Assembly: GCF_018403665.1 (NCBI RefSeq)
Contig: NZ_BOVJ01000004.1
Span: 1 to 41,458, forward strand
Length of the DNA stretch: 41,458 bases
Reading direction: 5' to 3'
From: Paenibacillus cisolokensis
GTDB lineage: Bacteria; Bacillota; Bacilli; Paenibacillales; Paenibacillaceae
In this document: positions 1 to 8,831 of the stretch, piece by piece
How the letters are laid out: every line of letters begins with the position of its first letter
How positions within the stretch are numbered: the first letter of the stretch is position 1
The notes under the pieces: model-generated
Database searches by the model: none
What the model was told of the DNA's origin: nothing
The model's input: the letters and a program-made list of their open reading frames with translations, nothing else
Made by a program: the position numbers and the translations under genes

Positions 1-84
1 TTTTGTCTTATAGCGGTCTCGTCCGCCACCGGACATTGAGGCAGAAGAGTAGCCGTCGCGATTATGTTGCTGTCGGACCGCTCC

Positions 85-330
85 AGCGGGCCGATGTCGC
101 CGGCGATAGCCGAAGATGGCTATGCCCAGCGGGCCGATGTCGCCGGCGTTAGCCGAGGATGGCTATGCCAGCGGCCGCGATGTCACCGGCGATAGCCGAA
201 GATGGCTATGCCCAGCGGGCCGATGTCGCCGGCGTTAGCCGAGGATGGCTATGTCAGCGGGCCGCGATGTCGCCGGCGATAGCCGAAGATGGCTATGCCC
301 AGCGGGCCGATGTCACCGGCGATAGCCGAT
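85..330. repeat. 43-bp tandem repeat array, about 5.7 copies
   Basis: Units start at 85, 128, 170, 214, 256 and 301, so the period is 42-45 bp. Two variants alternate, one carrying GATAGCCGAAGATGGCTAT and one carrying GTTAGCCGAGGATGGCTAT, which gives a higher-order period of about 86 bp. The first variant contains a perfect 6-bp stem, ATAGCC and GGCTAT, around a GAAGAT loop, and most units also carry the palindrome CGCCGGCG. The open frame through the array simply reflects the repeat and has no ribosome site. The function is unknown. Confidence 0.9.
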
Positions 331-384
331 CGACCCTATTCCGACGGGGCAGGGGCGCCGGTAACAGCTGAAGAGCGGTGAATA

Positions 385-561
385 CTGCAAAAGTGCAGGA
401 TTTTCGCCCCTGACGGATGTCTTTGGCTCAAATTACTGCGAAAGTACAGGATTTTTTGATCGTTTCCGTCTTACACGACGCTTGGAGGTCAAAAATATTG
501 TATAGTCGCAGGAATTTGAGCGTTCGGGCTGTTAATAGCGGAAAAAACTGCACTTTTGCAG
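385..561. repeat. Three dispersed copies of a 14-bp hairpin motif
   Basis: CTGCAAAAGTGCAG lies at 385-398, CTGCGAAAGTACAG at 436-449, and the opposite orientation CTGCACTTTTGCAG at 548-561. Each is a small stem (CTGCA with TGCAG in the first copy) with an A-rich or T-rich loop, and each is followed by a GGATT-type flank. No gene is supported in this stretch. I infer a multicopy intergenic element, which the window alone cannot prove. Confidence 0.6.
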
Positions 562-654
562 GATTGGTTTTGAGCCGGGGGTAACTTATCGAATACCCCC
601 TCGCCCGCCAAGCTGACAAATGAGCCATGAACATGTGAGACAGCCACGTTTTAT

Positions 655-815
655 TACAGAGCGTCCGCATTATTACGGAACGTTTGCATTATTGCCCGCA
701 TTATTACGGAACGTCTGCATTATTGCAGAGCGTCCGCATTATTACGGAGCGTTTTTGCATTATTGCCCGCATTATTACGGAACGTCCGCATTATTACAGA
801 GTGTCCGCATTATTA
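655..815. repeat. Array of 19- and 12-bp units around TCCGCATTATTACGGA
   Basis: GCATTATT recurs at 667, 686, 698, 717, 736, 757, 769, 788 and 807. The spacings are 19, 12, 19, 19, 21, 12, 19 and 19, so a block of about 70 bp is itself duplicated. Several units form the imperfect palindrome TCCG-cattatt-ACGGA. The array ends about 140 bp before the first permease gene. Nothing suggests that it is coding. Confidence 0.85.
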
Positions 816-877
816 CAGAGCGCCCGCAACGGCACCGTCTAAATTTTACAGGGTAATTACCTATACTCTTCAGGAAG

Positions 878-904
878 TTGAAACCGCTGTCTTGCCTGTA
901 AAAT
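878..904 (+). promoter_or_regulatory. Weak candidate promoter for the sugar importer
   Basis: TTGAAA at 878-883 and TAAAAT at 899-904 are separated by only 15 bp, shorter than the 17 bp usual for sigma-A. It is the best-placed candidate before the permease gene at 950, but the evidence is thin. Confidence 0.3.
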
Positions 905-949
905 AGTGAGGAGTCGAATCGACAATACATCGGGAAAGGAGGAAGTGGA

Positions 950-1908
950 ATGTCTACGGCAGCGGAAACGAACGGAGCGGGGGCTGCGCATAAAGCTCGG
1001 AAATCGTTATGGATCAAGCTGAAGCGTCAGAGATATCTGATGCTTCTTCTGCTTCCTTGCGTCGCCTTGACCTTCGTGTTTTCCTATATGCCTTTGTGGG
1101 GATTGTTGATGGCCTTTATGGACTACAGGCCGGGGAGAGCGTTTTTTGATAATCCGTGGGTCGGATGGAAGCACTTCGAGTATTTCATCGTTTATTCCGG
1201 AGACTTCTTTACCATTTTGCGAAATTCGATCGTGCTGAGCCTGCTCGCCATGGCTACGATCACGCCGCTGGCGATCTTGTTTGCGATCGTGTTGTTCGAG
1301 CTGCGGCTTAGAATGTTCAAACGGGTCGTGCAAACGATCTCCTATTTTCCCCATTTTGTATCATGGGCCATTGTGGCCACGATCTTTTTCAGTTTCTGTC
1401 GCTGGAAGGCTGGCTGAATACGTGGCTGATCCGACTCGGTCTGTACGACAATCCTTATTTCTTTCTGGGAGAACCGAAGCTAATATGGCCGATCCTTACG
1501 CTGGCCAACTTGTGGAAAGAACTGGGCTGGTCGTCCATCGTGTTTCTGGCTGCGATCGCCTCCGTCGATCCGAGCCTGTACGACGCCGCGTATGTCGACG
1601 GCGCCAGCCGCTGGCAGCGCATTCGCTACGTCACAATTCCGGGCATGATGCCGACGATCAGCATTATTCTCATTTTGTCGGCCGGATCTCTTCTGAACAC
1701 GGGATTCGAGCAGTATTACCTGATGGGCAGTCCGGCGACGTGGGAATATTCGGACGTTATCGATACGTATGTCGTCCGTTACGGCCTGAGCATGGGACAG
1801 TTTTCATTCGCAACCGCTGTCGGGTTGTTCAAGACGGCGGTCAGTCTGACCATCCTCTGGATCGTCAACACCGTATTGCGCAGGACGAACGGATATTCAT
1901 TATGGTAG
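950..1908 (+). CDS. Carbohydrate ABC transporter permease, LplB/YtcP family (frame break)
   Basis: This is an inner-membrane subunit of a binding-protein-dependent sugar importer. About 318 residues are recovered when one base is restored near 1396-1397, where the frame passes from ...IFFSF to LSLEGWLNTW. The protein has a basic cytoplasmic N-terminus followed by six hydrophobic segments. The EAA loop that docks on the ATPase is visible as DAAYVDGASRWQRI near residue 205. Start: AAAGGAGG at 935-942 lies 7 bp before ATG 950. It is followed after 24 bp by the partner permease and then by the binding lipoprotein, the usual order for this family in Paenibacillus. No ATPase is encoded here; a shared MsmX-type ATPase is the likely partner (inference). 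The substrate is unknown, probably an oligosaccharide. Confidence 0.88.
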
Positions 1909-1932
1909 CAAGCCGGAGAGGAGGCTGCAGGT

Positions 1933-2816
1933 ATGAAAGAATCGTGGGCTGACCGTTCGTTCACCTATATTTCCGTTTCCTGTTGTGTTTTATTGTCGAT
2001 CGTGATGGTTTATCCGCTCTATTATTTGCTCATTTATTCGTTCAACGATCCGGTCGACGCGTCGAGAGGCGGTATATGGCTGTGGCCGCGCCAATTTTCG
2101 CTCGCGCCTTATGAGACGATATTTGCTACGCAGAATCTGCTCTCGGCGGCCTGGATTTCCGTTTCGAGAACGGTGCTGGGCACCTTTTCTTCCGTATTGT
2201 GCACGGCGGTGCTGGCGTATGCGTTAAGCCGCAAGGAATTGATCGGGCGAAGCTTCTTCTCGAAATATTTTCTGATCACGATGTTTGTCGGCGGCGGTCT
2301 GATTCCCTACTATATGACGCTTCGCTGGGTCGGCCTGCTGGAGACGTACGCGGTTTACATTATTCCGGGTTTAATCGGCGTATTCAATATGCTGCTTATG
2401 AAAGCGTACTTCGAGAACTTGCCCGACGGCCTGATCGAGTCGGCATCCATGGACGGGGCCAACGATATCTACATTTTTTTCGCATTGCGCTGCCCCTGTC
2501 GATGCCGATTATCGCGACGATTTCCATTTTTAACGCCGTCGGCCACTGGAACAGCTGGCAGGACAATTTCTTCTTCACCTCGAACTCGCCGGAATTGACG
2601 ACGCTGCAGCTCATATTGGTGAACTTGCTGAAAACGGCGAACGTTTCGATGTCGGCGGCGAATCTCAATCTGGACGCCATTCAGCGGCAGAAGATGACGC
2701 CCGAGTCGCTCAGGGCGGCGATTACGATTCTCGTCACGACGCCGATTATTTTGATCTACCCGTTCTTCCAGAAGCATTTCACCCAAGGCATTATGCTCGG
2801 TTCCATTAAAGGCTGA
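1933..2816 (+). CDS. Carbohydrate ABC transporter permease, LplC/YtcP family (frame break)
   Basis: This is the second membrane subunit of the importer, about 294 residues. The frame breaks in a run of seven T at 2474-2480. With an eighth T the EAA region reads SASMDGANDIYIFF then RIALPLSMPI, and the C-terminus ends with the family-typical QGIMLGSIKG. An N-terminal membrane segment and about five more follow. Start: GGAGAGGAGG at 1915-1924 precedes ATG 1933. The gap to the upstream permease is 24 bp, so the two are co-transcribed. About 130 bp separate it from the lipoprotein gene. Confidence 0.88.
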
Positions 2817-2945
2817 CGGTCCGGTTTCTGCAATTTGGCCGTACAATTCCTTTACTTCGCCGGATGGTGACAGGCAATGGCGTGACTCATAATGAAGGTG
2901 TGACAGACATGACCAATCTATTTGCAGGGGGGAGTCAACACAGCT

Positions 2946-4671
2946 ATGAACCGACAAGTCAAATCGATCGCTGTCATCTCGCTTGTCTTTGCTCTTGTAT
3001 TCTCGGTCGTTGGCTGCAGCAAAGAGAGTACGGGCGAGGACAACGCGAACAGTAGCAATGCGCCGGGCAGCGACAGCGACGGAAATGCGAACACCGATCC
3101 GATCAAGCTTACCGTCTTCTGGGGCGGAGCCGATCCGGGGCAAATGCCCGAGGAAGATCCGATCCACAAATATATTCGGGAGAAGCTGGGCGTTGACGTC
3201 GAAGTTCTGTATACGGCCGGCGATGCAAACCAGAAGCTGAACCTGATGCTGGCGAGCAAAGATTATCCCGACGCTATAGCGCTCAAGGAAGGCGACGAGA
3301 TGGCCGCTTACGTAAACAGCGGCTACATCGTCCAACTGGACGATTATATGGCCAAGTACGCGCCGCATCTGAAAGAGCGGCATGACGCGCTTGCCAGCGG
3401 GTATTCCAGATATGAGAAACCCGGCATGTGGTCGGTTCCCGGCGGATTCGGATACAGCAAGGAAAATCCGTTAATCGAGCCGATGATCGGAATCCGGTAT
3501 GACTTGTGGAAGCAGCAAGGTTATCCGAAACTGGAAACGCTGACAGACCTGTACGAGTTTGCGAAGAAAGCGCAGGACGCCAACCCGACGGTCGACGGAC
3601 GCAAAGCGTACGCGTTCTCCGCCTGGTTCGGCGATTGGGGGTTCTGGGCCTATCATGCGATGTTCAGGCTGGGCGGAGTGAGCGGCTGGTTCGGCCCTTA
3701 CGATTTCAATGACAATGCGCGCTATACGTGGGTACCGTTTTCGAAGGAATTTATTCAGATCGCGAAATTTTTGAACCGTGCCGTTCGCGAAGGGTATGCC
3801 GATCCGGAAGGCGCCATTCAAAACCATGAGCAATATATGCAGAAGCTGAACGACGGCCGAATATATGTCAACTATTACGGCGGAGACTGGATGGACGGCG
3901 TGGCGAACCGGTCGCGCATCGCCGCAGGCAAGCCGGAAGAGCGCATCATCCCTTATCCGTGGCTGAAGCTGGACGGCTATGACGGACAGCCGATTACAGG
4001 GCAATATTTTCCGAACGGCGCCGGATTCCATTTGTTTATTACCGACAATGCCAAAAATCCGGAGGAAATCATCAAGCGTCTGTCCTGGTTGTGGACGGAG
4101 GAAGGCAACGTATTGACCGGCATGGGGCTTGAGGGCGTGCATTGGGATTATGACGAGGAAGGCTTCCGCAAACCAAAGCCCGAGCTGATCGAACTGGCCA
4201 AGTCCGATCCGAATTGGCAGGAAAAACCGGGATCGGAAAATGGCGTCCGCTGCTTGGAGGGTACTTCGACGGATTCGATTCCAAAGGAGACGCCTTTAAC
4301 CTCCATGAGAACAAATATTATCTGGAAGGCAGCTACGATGAAATCGATCGTGAAATTTTTGAAGCGCTCCATGTGACCAACTATAACGACCTGCCCAAGG
4401 TCGGCATGACGAAGGTGGATTGGTGGCTGGGCGGTCCGGACCAGTTTGAACCGAACAGTCCGGAAGCGATGACGTTCCAAAAATGAACGACTCCGTGCAA
4501 GAGTATTTGCCCAAATTGTATCTTGCGAAATCCGAAGCGGAATTCGATAAAATATTGAAAGAGTTCCAGGACAAAAATATCGCCTTGGGGTATAAAGCGA
4601 TCGAGGACATCATTAACGAGCGGATTCGGGACAGCTGGGAGAAGAACAAAGACAATCTTGACAAATTTTGA
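2946..4671 (+). CDS. Extracellular sugar-binding lipoprotein, LplA/YtcQ-like (two frame breaks)
   Basis: This is the substrate-binding component of the upstream permeases, anchored outside the membrane. Start: a G-rich ribosome site at 2926-2933 favours ATG 2946 over the in-frame ATG at 2922. The signal peptide ends in the lipobox SVVGC, followed by a Ser/Asn/Gly-rich linker and a family-1 solute-binding fold (LTVFWGGAD..., LASKDYPDAI). Single-base losses in the A4 run at 4237-4240 and the A5 run at 4479-4483 break the C-terminal third. Restored, the sequence runs on through KWRPLLGGYF and TFQKMNDSVQ to NKDNLDKF, giving about 575 residues, the usual size for this group. The ligand cannot be told from sequence. 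Confidence 0.87.
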
Positions 4672-4836
4672 TCCGGCCAAATGCGCAATCGAGAAAAAAC
4701 CGGCGCTTTACTATTCCGATAGACTGAAATTATCCGGCGATTATCGATGCGAATCCGAAACGCAGATGCCAGCCAATACGATGGTGAGGTGATCGGGGTG
4801 GCGGTTACGGCGAATCAAATTTTTGGATGCGGCTAG

Positions 4837-4992
4837 AAGGTCGGCGAGCTTGTCGACAGGGCGCTTGCGGCCGGAGGGAAGGCTTACAGCGACCCTGCCG
4901 ATCACGGATTTATGTACACCCGGAGCTTCCAGGACGTTGACGGCCATCTGTGGGAATTTTTCGATATGGATCCCCAGGCGATCGAGCAATAA
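4837..4992 (+). pseudogene. C-terminal remnant of a VOC/glyoxalase-fold protein
   Basis: An open frame after a stop at 4834 encodes about 51 residues: KVGELVDRALAAGGKAY, then DHGFMYTRSFQD, then DGHLWEFFDMDP. This matches the last third of VOC proteins, including the conserved DxDGHxWE metal-ligand strand. The N-terminal two thirds are absent; 4672-4836 has no readable matching frame, start or ribosome site. Unlike the single-base breaks elsewhere, this is a real truncation. Confidence 0.7.
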
Positions 4993-5000
4993 CGCAGCTT

Positions 5001-5040
5001 AAAGCCCGTTCCGCCGAAATGACGGTGCGGGCTTTGCGCT
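5001..5040 (+). terminator. Hairpin after the VOC remnant
   Basis: AAAGCCCG at 5001-5008 pairs with CGGGCTTT at 5028-5035. The following tract (GCGCTTCG) is poor in T, so termination may be weak. Confidence 0.45.
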
Positions 5041-5162
5041 TCGCGCATTCGGGATCATGCTGGAGCGGGCGTGCAATCGAGATATAAAAAGAAATTCATA
5101 AAGATTCTGAAATTTTTCCCGTATTTCCATCCAATTTCGGCGCTATTTACCATGAACAGGAC

Positions 5163-5191
5163 TTGAGCCGCCCAATTATTCGGAATAAAAT
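5163..5191 (+). promoter_or_regulatory. Sigma-A promoter upstream of the CIRCE-like site
   Basis: TTGAGC at 5163-5168 and TAAAAT at 5186-5191 are separated by exactly 17 bp. The CIRCE-like operator starts 4 bp downstream, over the expected transcription start, the usual geometry for HrcA repression. Confidence 0.65.
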
Positions 5192-5195
5192 TTTG

Positions 5196-5222
5196 TTAGC
5201 ACTCAATATTACCGAGTGATAA
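5196..5222 (+). promoter_or_regulatory. CIRCE-like element (HrcA operator)
   Basis: TTAGCACTC-N9-GAGTGATAA matches the CIRCE consensus TTAGCACTC-N9-GAGTGCTAA at 17 of 18 arm positions with the correct 9-bp spacer. CIRCE normally controls dnaK or groE operons through HrcA. No chaperone gene follows here. Confidence 0.75.
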
Positions 5223-5247
5223 TAACATAGTCGAAAGGAGGGAGAAC

Positions 5248-5340
5248 ATGAAACGGTTAAGCAGAAATGCAATTCGCCGCCTCTTACGATCTGCAGCGGT
5301 TTGGCGAAAGCGCCCGCTCAAAATTCCTCCCAAAGCCTGA
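5248..5340 (+). CDS. Short basic ORF behind the CIRCE-like promoter
   Basis: ATG 5248 is preceded by AAAGGAGGGAG at 5233-5243. It encodes 30 residues, MKRLSRNAIRRLL... ending in KIPPKA, very rich in Arg and Lys. I do not recognise it. It may be a leader peptide, or the start of a decayed or frame-broken heat-shock gene; an alternative frame from ATG 5267 runs 37 residues. The promoter, operator and ribosome site are better than the ORF itself. Confidence 0.35.
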   Translation: MKRLSRNAIRRLLRSAAVWRKRPLKIPPKA

Positions 5341-5570
5341 TATGGCCGCATCCCGCAGAAAACTCCTAAAAACTTCATAATCGAAACAAAAGAAGATTTT
5401 TTAAAACCAATGATTTTTACTGGGCAAGTCGAGCAAGATCAAGCTTGTCCACAAACAAAATGCGCAATACGTAGTTGCTTTTAGGGGACCGCGTATTACG
5501 GAGTTTTGTTGGCCGAAAGGCGTGAGGATCCCTGGCTTTAAACAATGCTTCTTTTTTTATTTTTAGGAGG
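5341..5570 (+). other. Possible structured leader before the nucleotide-sugar operon
   Basis: There is no gene in this stretch. From about 5487 a branched fold can be drawn: AGGG pairs with CCCT and encloses the small hairpins CCG-cgtatta-CGG and GCC-GAAA-GGC. A T-rich tract at 5549-5563 precedes the ribosome site at 5565-5570. This resembles an attenuator, but it fits no riboswitch consensus that I know. Transcripts from the CIRCE promoter would pass through it. Confidence 0.3.
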
Positions 5571-5582
5571 GTGGTTCGAAAT

Positions 5583-6623
5583 ATGAATGCACTGCTGCTT
5601 GCTGGAGGACTGGGAACACGGTTAAGACCTTTGACGGAAAATTTGCCCAAGCCGATGGCTTTGGTGGCTAACCGCCCTTGGCTGGAACATCTGATCGTTC
5701 ATCTGAAAAAACAGGGGATTCGGCACTTTGTTATCGCGGTAAAGCATTACCCCGAAGTGATTGAGAACTATTTCGGCACGGGCGAGAAATGGGGCGTAAA
5801 CATTCAGTATGCCGTGGAACAAACGCTGCTCGGCACTGCCGGTGCCATCAAAAACGCCGAGCCTTATCTGGACGACCGGTTTATCGTCATCAATGCGGAT
5901 ATCGTTCATGAAATCGAGATCGAGCCGTTGCTCGCATTCCATAAACGACACGGGGGAGGCGTGACGATCGGATTAACCGAGGTGGACGACCCGACGCATT
6001 ACGGCGTTGTCGAGCAGGACGGAGAAGGACGCATCCTCCGTTTTGTGGAAAAACCTCGCCTGGAAGAAGCGCCTTCCAATCGGATCAATGCCGGAATATA
6101 TGTAATGGACAAAGAGATGCTGCGCTATATTCCGGAACAACAGGAGGTATCGATCGAGCGGGAAACATTTCCTTTACTGATTGAAAAGGGGGAAGGAGTC
6201 TACGGGACCGTCATTTCCGGTTACTGGATGGATATGGGGACGAAAGAGCGGTACCGCCGTATCCACTGGGACTTGTTAAATCGGGCATACCGGCTGCCGC
6301 TTCCGGGCCGGCAAAACGGAAAAGGAATCTGGATCGGCAAAAACTGCGATATTCATTCCGGCGTACTGCTGATTCCTCCGGTTCTGATCGGGGACAATGT
6401 AAAAATCGGAGAACGCTCCATTATCGGACCGTTTAGCGTGATCGGCAACGATTGCGTAATCGGAAAGCATGTGCGCTGCGCGGAGACGATTATGTGGGAC
6501 CGCTGCCTGGCCCATAACGGTGTCGTGATGAACAATTGCATTTTCGGATACGATCTCGAGATCGGTTCGAAGCATATTTTGCACGAAGCGGTGATGAGCC
6601 GGATCGGGGTGTTGCAGGCATGA
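5583..6623 (+). CDS. Sugar-1-phosphate nucleotidyltransferase (mannose-1-P guanylyltransferase-like)
   Basis: It makes an NDP-sugar from an NTP and a sugar 1-phosphate in the cytosol. 346 residues. The N-terminal nucleotidyltransferase domain shows LAGGLGTRLRPLTENLPKPM at about residues 6-25 and the metal-binding INADIVHE segment near residue 105. The C-terminus (about 240-340) is a left-handed beta-helix of hexapeptide repeats (IGKNCDIHSG, IGDNVKIGERSIIG). ATG 5583 is preferred over GTG 5571 because AGGAGG lies at 5565-5570. It overlaps the glycosyltransferase by ATGA. Its position with a phosphohexomutase suggests GDP-mannose or a related product, but GTP versus dTTP/UTP cannot be decided by eye. 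Confidence 0.85.
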   Translation: MNALLLAGGLGTRLRPLTENLPKPMALVANRPWLEHLIVHLKKQGIRHFVIAVKHYPEVIENYFGTGEKWGVNIQYAVEQTLLGTAGAIKNAEPYLDDRFIVINADIVHEIEIEPLLAFHKRHGGGVTIGLTEVDDPTHYGVVEQDGEGRILRFVEKPRLEEAPSNRINAGIYVMDKEMLRYIPEQQEVSIERETFPLLIEKGEGVYGTVISGYWMDMGTKERYRRIHWDLLNRAYRLPLPGRQNGKGIWIGKNCDIHSGVLLIPPVLIGDNVKIGERSIIGPFSVIGNDCVIGKHVRCAETIMWDRCLAHNGVVMNNCIFGYDLEIGSKHILHEAVMSRIGVLQA

Positions 6624-7771
6624 CCCGGATCGCTTATGTCAGCACTTACGTACCGCAAAAGTGCGGTCTTGCGACCTATACGTTTCATTTAAGACAGGCG
6701 GTGAACGGCGCGAAGGACTGGAAAGGCAAAGACCCGGTCGTCGTGCTTACCGGCAACCGGCAGGAGCCTGTCGAAGACCCGATTCTGTGGCCGCTGCGCC
6801 GCGACGAAGCGGACGATTACGTGAAAATGGCCAGAAGAATCAATCATTCCGATATCGACGTCGTATCCCTTCAGCATGAATTCGGGATATTCGGCGGCGA
6901 AGCGGGAGCCCATATACTGCAATTCATACGGCATTTGGAAAAGCCGCTTGTGACGACGTTCCATACGGTATTTGAGCGGCCTCTTCCGCCCTATCGCGAC
7001 ATTCAGCAAGAAATAGCCGAGAAGAGCGCGAAAATTATCGTGATGAATCGCAAGGCGATCGAGTACTTGCATGAATCGTTCGGCGTTCCCGTCGAGAAGA
7101 TATGCTTTATCCCGCACGGCACGCCCGAGCCGGATCCCGATCGAAGAGAAGCGTTCCGGCAGCAATTGAACTGGAACGGCCGCAGCGTCTTGATGACCTT
7201 CGGCCTGTTGAGCCGCGGCAAAGGACTGGAGCTGATTTTGAACATCCTTCCCGACATCGCCAAGCAAGTTCCGGATGTGCTGTATGCGATTGTCGGACAA
7301 ACGCATCCGGAGGTGAAAAAGCGGGAAGGCGAGCGTTACCGGGACGAACTGCGGGAGCTGATCCGCAGCAACGGCATGGACGCGCATGTCGTCATGATCG
7401 ACCGGTACATGGAAGAGTCCGATCTGGTCAAGCACATTATGGCTTGCGACATTTACGTGACGCCTTACCCGGGCTTGCAACAAATTACTAGCGGAACGCT
7501 GGCTTATGCCGTAGGACTGGGAAGGCCGGTATTGTCTACCCCGTATTCGTACGCTACCGATTTGTTGCGCGACTACCCGGAACTGTTGGTCGACGCCGGG
7601 GACGCGGCTAAGTGGACGGAGAAAATCGTTTCGCTTCTGAAAAATCGCGAGCGGCTGGAAGCATGTGCCCGCAATATGGGGCGCATCGGCCAAACGATGC
7701 ACTGGCCGGAAATCGGCAGACAACATGCGGCGTTGTTTGCCGGGGTGAGAGAAGTTGCAAACGTCCGTTAA
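6620..7771 (+). CDS. Glycosyltransferase family 4 (GT-B fold)
   Basis: A retaining glycosyltransferase that probably uses the NDP-sugar made upstream. 383 residues, starting at ATG 6620 inside the stop of the previous gene. The N-terminal acceptor domain has YVPQKCGLATYTFHL and LQHEFGIFGGEAG. The C-terminal donor domain has TFGLLSRGKGLELIL and the late Glu/Gly-rich TPYPGLQQITSGTLAYAVGLGRP block. There is no signal peptide or membrane segment, so it is cytosolic. It overlaps the next gene by 17 bp. Acceptor unknown. Confidence 0.85.
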   Translation: MTRIAYVSTYVPQKCGLATYTFHLRQAVNGAKDWKGKDPVVVLTGNRQEPVEDPILWPLRRDEADDYVKMARRINHSDIDVVSLQHEFGIFGGEAGAHILQFIRHLEKPLVTTFHTVFERPLPPYRDIQQEIAEKSAKIIVMNRKAIEYLHESFGVPVEKICFIPHGTPEPDPDRREAFRQQLNWNGRSVLMTFGLLSRGKGLELILNILPDIAKQVPDVLYAIVGQTHPEVKKREGERYRDELRELIRSNGMDAHVVMIDRYMEESDLVKHIMACDIYVTPYPGLQQITSGTLAYAVGLGRPVLSTPYSYATDLLRDYPELLVDAGDAAKWTEKIVSLLKNRERLEACARNMGRIGQTMHWPEIGRQHAALFAGVREVANVR

Positions 7772-8831
7772 TCGTTTCAAACATATTCTCCGTCTCACGG
7801 ACGATACGGGAATCGTGGAGCATGCTCTCGGCCGGATTCCCCGCCGCAAGGAAGGGTACAGCACGGACGATCAGGCCAGAGCGCTTTGGGCTTGTCTGGA
7901 ATGGCTTGATTTGGCCGGAGAAGAGGAAGCCGGGAAGCTGAACGATCTGATCGATACTTACTTGGCTTTTCTGCTATGGGTGCAAAAGGATAACGGGCAT
8001 TTTCACAACAATATCGCGTACGACCGCACGCAGGAGAAGGAAGCGCCGTCGGACGACTGCCTGGGGCGCTGCTTGTGGGCAGCCGCGCTTGCGCTGGTGC
8101 GCTTGCGGGAGCCGGAGCGCCGCGTGGCGGCGGAGACGGTGCTGGAAAAGGCGCTGACGCAAGTGTCCGCGATGCGCTTCCTGCGCGGGCAGGCTTATGC
8201 GATGTCGGCTTTAAGCCTGTTGATCGCTCACCGCTATCCGCATCATTTGATGAACGAGCTGGAAATGCTGACGCAAAGGCTGGTCGATGCTTACCGTTCG
8301 CAGGCCGCTGCCGGCTGGAACTGGTTCGAGCCGGTCGTCTCGTACAGCAACGCGATCCTGCCATGGGGGCTGCTGAATGCGTATGAAGTCGTCCGGGATA
8401 ACCGGATTTTGAACGTGGCGACCGAAAGCCTCGATTTTCTAATCCGGTTGTCGACGAATGAAAAAGGGCAAATTCGCCCCGTCGGCAACAAAGGGTGGTG
8501 CGGCCGCGAAAGCAGAGCGCTGTGGGACCAGCAGCCGATTGACGTCATGAAGCTGTGTCTGGCCGCTGCGAAAGCATTCCAGATAACGGGGACGACCCGT
8601 TATGCGGAAATTGCGGCGAAATGCCGGGACTGGTTCTATGGGGAGAACGATGCGGGCGTTTCCATGGTTAACGCGGCCGAAGGAAGCTGTTACGACGGAT
8701 TGACGGATACGGGCCCGAACCTGAACCAGGGTGCGGAAGCGGTCATCTCTTACCTGATCACAGAGGCGCTTTATCTGAAACAGATCAATCAGAAGAGAGA
8801 GGTGGATCATTATGCAGCTTGCACAACGTAA
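7755..8831 (+). CDS. Predicted alpha/alpha six-hairpin glycosidase-like protein
   Basis: 358 residues, mostly amphipathic helices. Conserved-looking motifs are RLTDDTGIVEHA (about 14-25), GYSTDDQARAL (about 34-44), DDCLGRCLWA (about 99-108), GWNWFEP (about 192-198) and GLTDTGPNLNQGAE near the C-terminus. From memory, proteins with TDDTG and GYxTDDxARAL motifs sit beside GT4 enzymes in many bacteria, and the helical pattern suggests an (alpha/alpha)6 barrel. The start is TTG 7755 behind GGGGTGAG, overlapping the glycosyltransferase. The end overlaps the mutase gene by 20 bp, implying translational coupling. Whether it cleaves, phosphorolyses or only binds a glycan is unknown. Confidence 0.6.
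   Translation: MQTSVNRFKHILRLTDDTGIVEHALGRIPRRKEGYSTDDQARALWACLEWLDLAGEEEAGKLNDLIDTYLAFLLWVQKDNGHFHNNIAYDRTQEKEAPSDDCLGRCLWAAALALVRLREPERRVAAETVLEKALTQVSAMRFLRGQAYAMSALSLLIAHRYPHHLMNELEMLTQRLVDAYRSQAAAGWNWFEPVVSYSNAILPWGLLNAYEVVRDNRILNVATESLDFLIRLSTNEKGQIRPVGNKGWCGRESRALWDQQPIDVMKLCLAAAKAFQITGTTRYAEIAAKCRDWFYGENDAGVSMVNAAEGSCYDGLTDTGPNLNQGAEAVISYLITEALYLKQINQKREVDHYAACTT

Noticed and set aside
85..330. CRISPR-like array
   Set aside because: Units are contiguous tandem copies without unique spacers, and no cas genes are in the window.
159..371. 70-residue open frame
   Set aside because: It only translates the 43-bp repeat, has no ribosome site, and its repeated peptide mirrors the DNA repeat.
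5480..5535. Known riboswitch (c-di-AMP, c-di-GMP, FMN, TPP, T-box)
   Set aside because: GGGGACCGCG and the GAAA hairpin look suggestive, but the diagnostic conserved blocks of these classes are missing.
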